DNA of 64,000 bases, taken from assembly GCA_033032175.1 (NCBI GenBank), contig CM065320.1:3720001-3784000 (forward strand), given 5' to 3'. The notes below the pieces were generated by a model that had not been told where the DNA came from, searched no databases, and saw only the letters and a list, made by a program, of their open reading frames with translations. Positions 45,501-56,387 of this stretch are shown piece by piece; position 1 is the stretch's first letter; each line of letters opens with the position of its first letter. The translations under genes were made by a program, and so were the position numbers. This DNA comes from Saturnia japonica. Its lineage: Eukaryota; Arthropoda; Insecta; Lepidoptera; Saturniidae.

Positions 45501-47519
45501 TCGGATAATAAACAGGAAAGATTGACAGGTGTTTGAATTTTCAAGTAGATTTAAAAGATAAGTTTAATTATGATATAGTCTGGGAACTGACGTAAGAACT
45601 CAGGTAACAATAACATTAACACTGTAGTAAATATTGAAAAAAAATTCAACACTCATATAATCTCGAAAACATTGTTATTCAAATATATTTTTATAATCAA
45701 TTTTTCTCGTTCGGAAACTCAAACACAGACGGGTTCGTTGCAACACCCACGTTTTCTATCGGGGGATAAAAATAACACGTCTGTTCTAGCGAATGAGATC
45801 ACTATGAAAAAACCTGAAGCATTTTTCACGGTCTATTCATCAGACGTCTCTCGCATCACGATTTTCACTCAACTACTCTAGCCCGTACACAAAGACGTTG
45901 ACTCACCGACCAAATTATTGTTACTTGTAATAGTGACAAGACGCGATGTTTCTACAAATTAAATTGTCTTTAAAAAAATGCTATTTCCGTATCAAGTAAG
46001 ATGTTTGGTTAATGATGAAGACAACAAACGAACAAAAGAACACTAAAACATTAATATACGTAAAAACTTTTTTATACTAGGACAGTAACCGTATGCTGGT
46101 TCGACAAATCATTTATTGAATAAATAATTGAAATTATAAGGATTGCAAAATGGGGAAGATACACACAAGTAGTAGCAATTTCACATTGTAGATCTTTTTT
46201 TAAATCCTCATAAAGATTATTGTTATAGTAAATAGTATTCTATTAAATAATGGTCAAACTTGTAACAATTGACCCTTAAAAAATATTTAAAACACGGCTT
46301 AATGTGTAAATAACAATTAATAAATAAATAACCATATAGATTTTTAATGCCAAAACTAGATAGATAGTAAACTGGCGTATAGTCCAACATAATAGGTAGG
46401 TATAATATGTGAACAATAACCAAAATCAAATAGAACTGTAGTCCCACCTAAGGGTTATCTGCATTCCGATTGCAAGCCAACTACATAATTGCATTTTGGA
46501 TGCGGTTATGGTGCAGATGACACGACTGCATCGAAACCGCCAACCATAGAAAACTTCAGTCAGTGTGTAGTTTTAGCTCCGTGTAGTCATTAGAATTGCA
46601 CGCGGACTGCAGGCCGACTGCGCAGTCGCTTGCAGTCCTGAATTCAGATCGTCAGTAATAATCCTAAAATCAGGCACCTATAGATTGCTATTTGGGAGGA
46701 CTGAGTGAGAATACCTAGTATGCCAGTGCATATTGCCCAACCACATCCTTCGGATCCGAACATAGCAGTGAAAGCACTGCTATTTTGCAGTAAAAATAGA
46801 TGTGGTGATGGTGCTAACACTTTTGAACCCTGCACAAGTTCTACCACTCTTTAACCTAATGTCTAAAATAATCTAATCTAGAAACATTTATTTATTCTTT
46901 TTCAAATTCTCGATATAGCTGAAACAAAATGTTACTCCATGAAGTAAAATTCAAAAACTAAAAGTTTTATGTACGGAACTTTATTCTTTGTTGCTATGAA
47001 GGCCGCTCTATATATAGATATGGTATCTACATATTATTACCCTTTTTCTATGTGATTTATAAAATTTATTTCAGCCATTGTTTATGGAAAAAAAACTTTT
47101 GAAAGATACAATCCCACGATCAACGACTGATAACCAATGTAAGCCATCTTGTGTGTAGTAAGTTCATTCATTGGTTAATTTTGTCTTTTTGTAATAATAT
47201 GATAACCGATTTGTTTTTCTATAACTCATTTACAAAATTGCCTGACATATACACGTTTTATTAATAATACTTGAAGAGATGTAATAAAAATTAAATTAAT
47301 CGTTTTACATTCAAAACCAGTTCGAGATGAACATAATATGGAAGTCAACATCCTCGTATATTCTTCAACATTTATTTATTACGAATAGGGTTGCCAATTG
47401 CCATAATAAAATTGTTGAGAACTGATACGAGACATTATATCATAAAGTAAAATATGTTTGTATACATATTATATAACTTTAATATACATAACAGCTTTCA
47501 GGTAGGTAACAAACATGTT
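45501..47519. other. Spacer, no gene seen
   Basis: Mostly AT-rich. 46450-46640 contains repeated gcagtc/gactgc words (gactgcaggccgactgcgca) that look like a small foldback repeat. A minus frame at 46644-46847 has no motif. Confidence 0.4.
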
Positions 47520-47645
47520 CTTTTTTTTAGAACTAACAATACAAGGCCAACATAACAACATAAGGCCCTGAAGCCTCGGACGGCTTTTGCAGCTTCACCG
47601 TGGCTTAGAAGGTAACAATCAAGCACACTTCTCCCAACAAAAGAC
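47520..47645 (-). mobile_element. Jockey-family 3' end, truncated and diverged
   Basis: A T run is followed by 'ataaggccctgaagcctcgg' and 'acggcttttgcagcttcacc', recognisably the conserved Jockey 3' end. It is more diverged than the 15.2- and 16.8-kb pieces. No target duplication was found. Confidence 0.6.
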
Positions 47646-48461
47646 CCTCGCGTCTCTCGCGTGACGCTGCCGCTTTACAATAACGCGTATTTTGATGAAA
47701 AACGGGACAAAAAGAGACAAGTAGTAATACAGGACTCAATGAAATACGGTGACAGTCCCGTATATACGAGACATATGGTAACACTAATTTTGAACGTAAT
47801 TGTCATTTGTCAAAAGAGCAAAACAGTTGCGAATTTAAATTAGTTGATAAGTGTTTGTCTGCAGTTTAATCTGCATCACCTAAAGTCATATTCAAAGTCA
47901 AGTTATTATAAGTTATTCGTGTATCCGCTTAATGTATTCATAATTAAAATTGAATAAACACTTGTGGTAGAGAAAAAACAATGTTAAGATTTGTTTAATG
48001 TTTTTAAACTTTTTGGGGAAATAGACCCAAGACATGATCTACGATGCATAATTTCCGTATACACGCGTCTTTGTGTCTTACACTAGTAGTTCTTCACCTC
48101 TAAGGCCGAATATAAAATGGACAACTGCATTACGATTTTACCTGGTTTTCTAATATGTCGTCATTGAGGAATTCAACCAATTTAATCACGATACCAAGGA
48201 AATGGTGAAAAACTACTTTATGACCACTCTAAAAGACATAAATCATTGTGTCGATCTTGAATTATACTTACGAACCGGTGAAAAAATGAAATTTAGATGG
48301 ACATATATTTAAAAAAAAAAAAGGTAGTTTTAAGAATATCTATTAAGATGTAAAGTTGATGAGTACTTGTTTGTAAGAGCCAATTATCTGAATCTACTAA
48401 TCTGATACTGCAATCAAAATTATTTCACCAATAGGAAGTGTAAGTACTTTTTATGAATATA
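47646..48461. other. AT-rich spacer
   Basis: No motif-bearing frame or repeat end was identified. Confidence 0.5.
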
Positions 48462-50061
48462 CACTCATCAAAAAAGTCTAAGCAACATGTACTAATTTAA
48501 ATTTTAGGATGGTTCTTCACACTTATAACGTTGTGTTTTATTTTTAAAATAATATCTTTAGGGTTCTATGATGTAAAAATAACAGCTGTTGTCTTTATAA
48601 GTTATTTTAATAACAGAAATGAACAATATTAGAATATACTGTAGAAACTAAGATACATAAGAAACTAAACTTTTTTCTTACAAAATGAAATTTCTAAAGA
48701 AAATGTATTTATTGTGAAAGAATAGAACAATTTAATACAAAGTATGGGTTCCTCTGCTATTCAGAACTTGTCGGCAACGATTATTCATTGAATTAATGAG
48801 AATATTTATGTCATCTTGCGGTATTCGCTCCCAATGGAATTGTAGCAAATCCTTCAGCTGTTGGGTTGTTGTCGCTCCGTCCAAGTCCTTCAAAACACGT
48901 CTCTGGAGCATTTCCCATGCGTGCTCGATGGGGTTGAGATCTGGCGATTGTGCAGTCCAGGGCAATACCCGGATGTTCTCCGTTGCAAAGTATTCACTGG
49001 TTCGCCGAGCTGTATCTGAACGCGCATTGTCATGCATTAACCTAAAATCGGAGCCAAAGGTTTGTGCAAATGGGTAGACATAAGGTCTGAGAATATCCTC
49101 AATGTAATTTTCAGCATTCATGTTTCCATTTACAAAAACGAGCTCAGTTCGCCTGTTCTTCATAATACCCGCCCATTGCATAACTGTTGAGCCGTTGTAT
49201 GGATGAACTTCCTGAACGCACCTGAGCCTTTCAGTATTTCCGGGCCGATGATACACTCGCACCTTTCTTGTATCAGGCTTAAACCCGAATCGCCGACTCA
49301 TCGGAAAACATAATTTTATCCCATTGTTCCTGGGTCCATGTTATGCGTTCTCTACACCATTCATATCGACGAGCGCGATTCCCGTGACGTATCGGTGGGC
49401 ACCTGATTGGGCGTCGAGCTCGTAGGCCGTACTCGTGCAGTCGATTTCGCACAGTTTGAGGACTTACATCAACACCACTTGAAATTTGTAGCCTCAAACT
49501 TATCTCTCGAGCGGTTAACATCGGCTGGCGTCTTGTAGTCAGTTGTATGTACCGGTCTTGCCGAGTGGTTGTACTCCTTTTACGGCCTGGATGCTTTTCA
49601 GCGGGTTCTCCTGTATTATTCTAGCGCTGCCAAAGACGACAAATAACACTTCTATGAATGCCAAAATGTCGAGATACCTGAGATTGATTACTTCCCGCTT
49701 GCAACATCCCTACAGCTCTTTGCATTTCATCTGCCATCAAATGACGTCGCTTCATGACGTAAAGAATATCTAACAATTCAATTTTGTCGCTAACTTTTTT
49801 AAATGGTTGGTAAAATTATGAATACAAGACTAAACGTAGCAATTAAAACGCACTTAAATTCAAAGAAATTCGCAGTCATTTGAATTTTATGAAAAAACAA
49901 AACATAATCAAATATTTTTTTTACAACCAGCCAGTATGTCATTAATAACAAAAAAGTTTACTTACCTACGCACATTGTTTGAGTAAATATTTAGAAATTA
50001 ATTAATATAAATGGAAAAATTTGTAATATCACGCATGTTGCTTAGACTTTTTTGATGTGTG
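48462..50061 (-). mobile_element. Tc1-type transposon, structurally complete
   Basis: The left end CACTCATCAAAAAAGTCTAA (48462) continues with gcaacatg. The right end is its inverted copy with one or two mismatches, ending at 50061. Both ends are flanked by TA (48460-48461 and 50062-50063). It is 1600 bp with inverted repeats of about 28 bp and one transposase gene, the standard Tc1 plan. Inactive because of two lesions in the gene. Confidence 0.9.
48732..49755 (-). pseudogene. Tc1 transposase (DD34E) with two lesions
   Basis: It starts MKRRHLMADEMQRAVGMLQA at 49755. A TAG at 49623-49621 breaks the N-terminal DNA-binding region. The same frame then gives LTAREISLRLQISSGVDVSP and WTQEQWDKIMFSDES. 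One extra base near 49297 shifts the frame, which resumes as RFGFKPDTRKVRVYHRPGN. The catalytic residues are Asp in FSDES, Asp in MHDNA and Glu in NPIEHAWE, the last two separated by 34 residues (DD34E). Without the lesions it would be about 340 residues, the usual Tc1 length. Confidence 0.9.
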
Positions 50062-50209
50062 TATTTCGAATTTGATTTTTGTTTTTTTCAATGATCTATA
50101 TCTTTTTCTTATAAATCTCAACTCTAACATTGTATTATATGTAATAAAGGTCACAAATGAAACATGCGGTGGAGGCCTGAAAAGGTTTTTATGTCTTAAT
50201 TTTAAATAA

Positions 50210-50390
50210 CTAGTTGTGCCCGCGGCTCCGCACGCGAGAACAAAAAAAATGTTCTTACCTGGATAAAACTTATCATATGTGTATAAGCTATCTGAGTGCC
50301 AAATTTCATAGAAATCCTTAGCAAGCCGTTTTTCGTGAGTTAGTAACAAACCAAAAACTCACTTTCTGATTATTAATATTAGTTAAGTAA
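50210..50390 (-). mobile_element. Helitron-like short element
   Basis: The plus strand starts CTAGttgtgcccgcggctcc and ends near 'gattattaatattagttaag', the reverse of a TC...CTAG element of about 180 bp. It lies 150 bp beyond the Tc1 end. Confidence 0.55.
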
Positions 50391-51353
50391 TCTAGTTTAT
50401 TGGCCACTACTGGCAATGCATTTTAAAATATAAATAAATAATGTAGCTTATTTTATCCCTAAGAGCTCTAGCTATAGGTTATTTACTTTATTATATTAAA
50501 GTTTATATTGCAATTAACACGAGGGAAATCACAGGTGGTGGTTATTATTAAGGTTGTTACTATTAAGCTATTATTAAATAAACAAAAAAGAAACACAAAA
50601 GAAAAGATATCAATTTTAATTTACGCTATCCGTAAAAACTTGTTCTCGGTGACAATGACATCGCAACACTAGAAGCCCAACTTAGCCTATTTCAAAGTTC
50701 ATGATTAAAGTTCAATGTTTTTAAATTGTGTTTTATGTATGTATTTATCTCACATTTATTCACATTCCCCTAAACTAGGAGGTATGTAGTTGAGAAATTT
50801 CACTTGAATCGGCACAACAAAGTACCCTGTGACGTGATCACGTTTGTGGGCAGCCGCTAGTTGTAACCTAGCGGAGGCAGACGGCACGGGACTGTGCGCT
50901 CGTGGTTTGGCTCTGATAAACAACTTGTTCATTAAACCAGGCGCCATACGAAACCGTGTGCGCGGGTGACATCTCCAACCAGCGCCTAACCGAGCTATAT
51001 CATCCGCATCCCATATTCCGCAGCAATGTATATATATAGTACGTGTACAACTATTCCATAACCTACGCAAATAAAAAAAAAATCTTTAGGTACTTCATAT
51101 TTCATTGCAGCTCTTAATAATAAACATATTTTGGCGCGATTCGTAAAGAGCAACATAGAGAGTTGCGCGCGCATCGTGTGACGGAAATGCGATACGTTAA
51201 AGTTAGCTATCAAAGATAGTAATGTAAATTCATTTTACTGCGTTGAGGTATTATATACTACGTACTAGGGACGACGCCTTAGCCAAATTGTTTGAAACAC
51301 GCGTTCGAGTGCATACACTCACACTCACAATCTCTACCGGACACTTGTTGCGA
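50391..51353. other. Spacer with a G+C-rich patch
   Basis: 50820-51010 is G+C-rich and contains an inverted word ccgctagttgtaacctagcg. Minus frames of 72 and 104 codons overlap each other here without motif. No gene is called. Confidence 0.4.
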
Positions 51354-51411
51354 TTACACGTTTGAGTGCAAAATTTTACTTCCTAAATATGTCTTCATGT
51401 GCACTGAGCTA
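51354..51411 (-). CDS. Possible last exon of the 52-kb minus gene
   Basis: A minus acceptor (tctgggttgtttaaacag) is followed by one base completing the split TG codon of the upstream exon. Then come 18 open codons, SSVHMKTYLGSKILHSNV, and TAA. Phase and signals fit the exon at 51672-51850, with an intron of 260 nt, and would give a 110-residue protein. No poly-A signal is seen close by, and the stretch overlaps a THAP-like exon on the other strand. At most one reading is likely right. Confidence 0.25.
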
Positions 51412-51464
51412 CTGTTTAAACAACCCAGAAACACAAGTAAAAGTCAAGGTGTGACGTTTCCTCA
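51389..51464 (+). pseudogene. THAP-like first exon with a frameshift
   Basis: ATG opens MSSCALSYCLNNPETQVKVK. After a one-base loss the next frame gives GVTFP, directly followed by a consensus donor (ctca|gtaagt, 51465). Cys-x4-Cys-x-Asn and a (G)VTF word before the first intron is the normal start of THAP zinc-finger proteins. The frameshift suggests decay. No following THAP exon was found. This is a separate instance from the relic at 2510. Confidence 0.35.
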
Positions 51465-51671
51465 GTAAGTTCAATGTATTAATGAGCGCGTACCTCGCGA
51501 CCTGTGGTATTAAATGGAGCACATTTTTTGTTCGTAAAAGCTGCTCTAGTACGTAGTACATATCTTCAATATTTTACTGTATTTTATAAATAAAATAAAA
51601 TAATAGCTTGTTTGTTTACACCAAAGAAGTATAACTTATTAAGTTCCATTTTTTTCTTTACTAATACTTAC

Positions 51672-51850
51672 CACAATTCCGTAATAATTTCCTTTTCAAG
51701 GATTTCAAGACATAATATGTTTGGAGACCACGTGATGGCCAGTGGATATAAAGGATGTGCCTCGATAGCATTTTGAGGTGATCGATACACAAACTCTGTA
51801 TTTGAGCGTAATCTTTCTTTTACTGGTAGTTTTATCTGGTCGACAGATAC
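51672..51850 (-). CDS. Internal coding exon of an unrecognised host gene
   Basis: A 179-nt exon bounded by a good acceptor (tttgttttctag) and a consensus donor (gaattgtg|gtaagt). The open frame reads VSVDQIKLPVKERLRSNTEF, VYRSPQNAIEAHPLYPLAIT and WSPNILCLEILEKEIITEL plus two bases. It joins in phase with the exon at 52446-52541. It has no ATG, so it is invisible to simple ORF calling. I do not recognise the family; the short motif-poor sequence would fit a small structural protein, but that is a guess. Confidence 0.65.
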
Positions 51851-52445
51851 CTAGAAAACAAATATAGAAACAATAATCTGAAATTCTAAAAAGAAGTCCT
51901 TAATGAATAGTTTCAGAATATAGTGTTAAAAGATTTTTTTTATACTAGCTCGGCAAAATGATTCTACAGAACCTGATGGTATCCTGTTAGTATATCCGTA
52001 GTAGATTCGGATGGAAATTCTATAGTGGAAGGGAGATGACGGGATATTCGCACAGGTAACAATGTAAGAATCATCAAAAACAATATCAAATTGGTAGGTA
52101 TGTACAACATACATATACATATATAGACTCGCACTGCATTTTTAAGGTTCGCAAATTATTAAAAGCATCTGCTGACATCTGCCCATCCTGTCTGTTTACT
52201 TCAGTAAGGATATGGCGTGATAACAGATAGATTATTTAGTTTAGCGTAGGTAAATATAAAAAATATATTTTAAACAATAATATACTGGAAGTACTTATAC
52301 ATTTTACTTATAATGTGTTAGATTAAAATACAAACCTACATTCGATGTACAAATGATTATATTACCTTAAGTTCGCGTTGATCGAATAGAATAATAAATA
52401 ACAGATATAAAAACATTACATAAAACTAAGACTTGAATTTATTAC

Positions 52446-52541
52446 CTTCTCGTAATTAATTTTCTCTCGTGGATTGGTGTTAATGATCGGAGGAAACGTA
52501 TTAGGAGGTTCTTGATCGATAATTCCCATTTTACATGTCAT
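52446..52541 (-). CDS. First coding exon of the same unrecognised host gene
   Basis: ATG 52541 opens 32 codons, MTCKMGIIDQEPPNTFPPII and NTNPREKINYEK, ending at a donor (gagaag|gtaata). An in-frame TAA lies 21 nt upstream, supporting this Met. The join to the next exon is phase 0 across a 595-nt intron (51851-52445). A preceding acceptor-like actaag could mean that this exon is itself spliced to an upstream 5' UTR exon. With the next exon it encodes at least 91 residues. Confidence 0.6.
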
Positions 52542-53390
52542 CTTAGTAATTACATGAAAAAATTACTTTCAATATATGTCCACCCAATAACTAGGTAGTA
52601 TTTTTTTGTAACAAATTAATAAAATCATGATGTAGTAGTCATAAACTACACTAATTTAGATAAAAATTAATACAAATATATTTTGTTACTCATGTATACA
52701 TGATATTGTCATTTTGAAAAGTACAAGTGAGTACAAGCTACAAGAAGTATTATAGTATCTGTGGGCATAGAGTATACCATTATATAGTCTATTATATAAC
52801 AATATTTTTTTCTTACAAACATAATACCTAATTTAACAAACCCAATAGTACTGAAAGCTGATAAAACAAGCACGGATAACAAAACATTACATCGAATAGT
52901 TATTAATAGATGTAGAAAAGTTTCCTTTACCATCCGTAAAAGAACGTGTAAAGATCCTCTTCGCTCGATGTAACAAAAATAGCTTAAATATTTACAGCAA
53001 AAACCGCGATAATAAATAACGCAAGTAGGAAGGCCAAATTACGTCGATAGATAAATACTTTCGCGGTATATGTATTACGCATAATTATAAGAGTATGTAA
53101 CTATTTAAAGATAGAATCTATAAAACTATTTTAATATGTAAAAGAGTATTGTATATTAATTTATGGATATGTTTTCTTAATTTTAAAATATATCACAAAT
53201 ATCTTCACGAGGTACGTGTCCTACAAATATAATAAATGTGAAAGTGTGTATGTTTGGATGTTTGTTACTCAATCACACAAAAACGGCTGAATGGATTTAA
53301 ATGAAATTTGGCAGACATATAGTCTATGACCTGGAATAACACATAGGGTACTTTTTATACCGGTAAAAGTCATAGTTCAACCAGTGTATA
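52542..53390. other. AT-rich spacer; upstream side of the minus gene
   Basis: No recognisable promoter signal. A Helitron-type 5' end 'TCCTACAAATATAATAAATG' appears at 53219, and again at 53391 where the array element starts. The first is a partial copy. Confidence 0.4.
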
Positions 53391-54928
53391 TCCTACAAAT
53401 ATAATAAATGTAAAGTTTGTATGTTTGTTGTTTGTATGGTTGTAAGTTTTATTGGGACGGTTAATTTGTTGGATTCATATTGGCATATAATGACAATACC
53501 ATATAAACAGTGATAAACCCATGTATGATTTTCTTTTTGTTTGTCGTGTTCCGAAATCATCCAGTGCATTACTACTGTACTATATTACTATATAGCGGGG
53601 TGGTAGGTATCACGTCCACCATACACATAGTGACAAACCCATATATGACTTTCTTTTGGTTTGTCGTGTTCCGAAATCATCCAGTGCATTACTACTGTAC
53701 TATATTACTATATAGCGGGGTGGTAGGTATCACGTCCACCATACACATAGTGACAAACCCATATATGACTTTCTTTTGGTTTGTCGTGTTCCGAAATCAT
53801 CCAGTGCATTACTACTGTACTATATTACTATATAGCGGGGTGGTAGGTATCACGTCCACCATACACATAGTGACAAACCCATATATGACTTTCTTTTGGT
53901 TTGTCGTGTTCCGAAATCATCCAGTGCATTACTACTGTAATATATTACTATATAGCGGGGTGGTAGGTATCACGTCCACCATACACATAGTGACAAACCC
54001 ATATATGACTTTCTTTTGGTTTGTCGTGTTCCGAAATCATCCAGTGCATTACTACTGTAATATATTACTATATAGCGGGGTGGTAGGTATCACGTCCACC
54101 ATACACATAGTGACAAACCCATATATGACTTTCTTTTGGTTTGTCGTGTTCCGAAATCATCCAGTGCATTACTACTGTAATATATTACTATATAGCGGGG
54201 TGGTAGGTATCACGTCCACCATACACATAGTGACAAACCCATATATGACTTTCTTTTGGTTTGTCGTGTTCCGAAATCATCCAGTGCATTACTACTGTAA
54301 TATATTACTATATAGCGGGGTGGTAGGTATCACGTCCACCATACACATAGTGACAAACCCATATATGACTTTCTTTTGGTTTGTCGTGTTCCGAAATCAT
54401 CCAGTGCATTACTACTGTAATATATTACTATATAGCGGGGTGGTAGGTATCACGTCCACCATACACATAGTGACAAACCCATATATGACTTTCTTTTGGT
54501 TTGTCGTGTTCCGAAATCATCCAGTGCATTACTACTGTAATATATTACTATATAGCGGGGTGGTAGGTATCACGTCCACCATACACATAGTGACAAACCC
54601 ATATATGACTTTCTTTTGGTTTGTCGTGTTCCGAAATCATCCAGTGCATTACTACTGTAATATATTACTATATAGCGGGGTGGTAGGTATCACGTCCACC
54701 ATACACATAGTGACAAACCCATATATGACTTTCTTTTGGTTTGTCGTGTTCCGAAATCATCCAGTGCATTACTACTGTAATATATTACTATATAGCGGGG
54801 TGGTAGGTATCACGTCCACCATACACATAGTGACAAACCCATCTATGACTTTCTTTTGGTTTGTCGTGTTCCAAGATCTATCTGTGTATATCCAACAATA
54901 CACAGACGAAGTCACGGGTACCACCTAG
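53391..54928 (+). mobile_element. Helitron-like element with an expanded 120-bp minisatellite core
   Basis: It starts A|TCCTACAAATATAATAAATG at 53391 and ends 'gtcacgggtaccacCTAG' before T at 54925-54928: canonical Helitron-type termini. Nearly all of the interior is a tandem array. The related copy at 4144-4326 has one unit, so the array arose by expansion inside this copy. No transposition proteins are encoded. Confidence 0.7.
53521..54840 (+). repeat. Tandem array, 11 units of exactly 120 bp
   Basis: The units are almost identical from 53641 on. The first is slightly diverged (atgtatgattttctttttg) and a partial twelfth runs into 54872. Position 60 of the unit is C in units 1-3 (53580, 53700, 53820) and A in units 4-11. 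Because 120 is divisible by three and the unit lacks a stop in one frame, a 472-codon open frame with a 40-residue period crosses the array. It is an arithmetic by-product, not a protein gene. Confidence 0.95.
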
Positions 54929-55019
54929 TGAATTATATTTGTTTAATGAATTTCTGTTATTTTCGTTATATTTGGCCTCGTGGCGAAGAAGACTGACTTT
55001 GGTATGATAACCATAATTA

Positions 55020-55158
55020 TTGTCAAATCAATTGTGTGTGTTTGGAATATAAAGTCAATTATAAACCCATCACTGATTTTCTTATAGTTTATCGTGTTAC
55101 GGGATCAGCCGGTTTATATAACGCATAATACACCGCCGAAGTCGCGGGTACCGGCTAG
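55020..55158 (+). mobile_element. Helitron-like 3' fragment of the array family
   Basis: Contains 'aaacccatcactgattttct', 'gtcgcgggtaccggCTAG' and matches the end of the array element. It lies just beyond it. The 5' part is missing. Confidence 0.5.
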
Positions 55159-55425
55159 CTTCAAATGATCTAAAAAAATACAATAATCAGGAATTTTCAA
55201 ATTTCGGAAGGCATAATTAAATTTACATTTAACAAAGGATGGAAAAACCAAAAACGTAATAAAAACGCAAACGTAAAATAAGATAGCACAAATTACCTAC
55301 ATCTCATTCGTTGAACTATTTACTTGCATTTTAATATGTAGATTTTTACCTTTTAACACCTAAACAACAAACTTTGAAAAAAATTGATGCACGAGTTGTA
55401 TAGAGATAGTGAAATCTTTTTTTTT

Positions 55426-56280
55426 CAAAGGTGCCAAAGTGGCCGAACCTCGGCTTGAGCTGTTGCCAGATATCCAACATCGCGATTTGTCTAATTCCCT
55501 ATCCGGAATTCGATCTAACTGACTATACACATATACAGTCATATCTCTTCTCTCTGGAAGGAAGGAAGAAACATGCGTATATGTGTTAATTAATCTGTCA
55601 ATTTTAGTCTACACTAACAAGCCAAAAAAAGAAAAAAAGTCCCTTACAGAACCTATGTCCCTTTGTTGTGTGCATATATGTGGTGGTGCAGTGTTATGAT
55701 GTCTGTTGGTACCTAGTGATTGCAAGTGCAGTGTCGCTGTATCGCGCGAATGGCTGCTTAGCTCAAGGGCTCCATACCGGAGAAACGGACCTAAGCTTGA
55801 TTTGCCGCAGGAGCGAAGTTAACGGCCCGTCCCCTCCGGAGGGGCGCAAGCACGCTTATTTTCTGAGAACGGTTCGGATTTCATCATCGGGATGTTTCGC
55901 GGTTGGCGTTTTGCCTTCGGGGTATCTGGAACTGGGGTAAAATTAGGGCGGCTACCACTAACGATTTCGGTCGATTCGACGCTGTGTCTGAATAGATTTT
56001 CGCGAGGGATTTAATGTATGATTGGATCGAAGGAAGTTCCATATATCTATGGAGGTCTACATTCCGAACTAACCATGGAGCATCGACTAAATGACGTAAG
56101 AAAATGTTATGAACACTTTGCAATAGAATAAAGTTGTATTTAGACATATTATGTACGAATGCGGTGCTACTATTGATGGTAGGATCATCAAATATATATC
56201 TTATGTAGTATAAGCACATGTCTCAGGGAAATTTTGCTTGCCAAGCATAGTAAGGGAAGCAAACAGCCCAGGACCATGGC
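55426..56280 (-). mobile_element. Jockey-family copy, 5'-truncated and aged
   Basis: A short T run (55417-55425) joins 3' UTR sequence matching the long copies from 'aggtgccaaagtggccg' on. The final ~140 bases, including the conserved end hairpin, are missing, so the RNA seems to have been polyadenylated early. It runs upstream into ORF2 C-terminal coding. A possible but imperfect duplication (agatagtgaa / agatatagatgaa) flanks it. Confidence 0.75.
55884..56250 (-). pseudogene. Jockey ORF2 C-terminal remnant
   Basis: Reads FILLQSVHNIFLRHLVDAPW, LVRNVDLHRYMELPSIQSYI and YSDTASNRP, parallel to PWFVRQVDLHRDMKLPSIES in the 26-kb copy. Substitutions and gaps are numerous, so this is the oldest of the coding Jockey copies here. 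Confidence 0.8.
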
Positions 56281-56309
56281 GGCTCTGCTCCGGACTATAT
56301 GGAGATATA

Positions 56310-56387
56310 GATGAAGACTTAAAGAAAGAAATGGGCTACTACACAAAATAATTATTCTTCGCAGACGAAGTCGTGGGTACCAGCTAG
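56310..56387 (+). mobile_element. Helitron-like 3' end
   Basis: Ends 'cgtgggtaccagCTAG' before T at 56384-56387, after 'ttcttcgcagacgaag'. It belongs to the array-element family. Confidence 0.5.

Noticed and set aside
53521..54840. CRISPR-like array
   Set aside because: The repeats are directly adjacent with no variable spacers, and the genome is eukaryotic.
53510..54928. 472-codon plus-strand open frame with a 40-residue repeat
   Set aside because: It exists only because a 120-bp stop-free unit is repeated in frame. The flanks, the Helitron termini and the single-unit relative at 4.1 kb show that it is non-coding repeat DNA.
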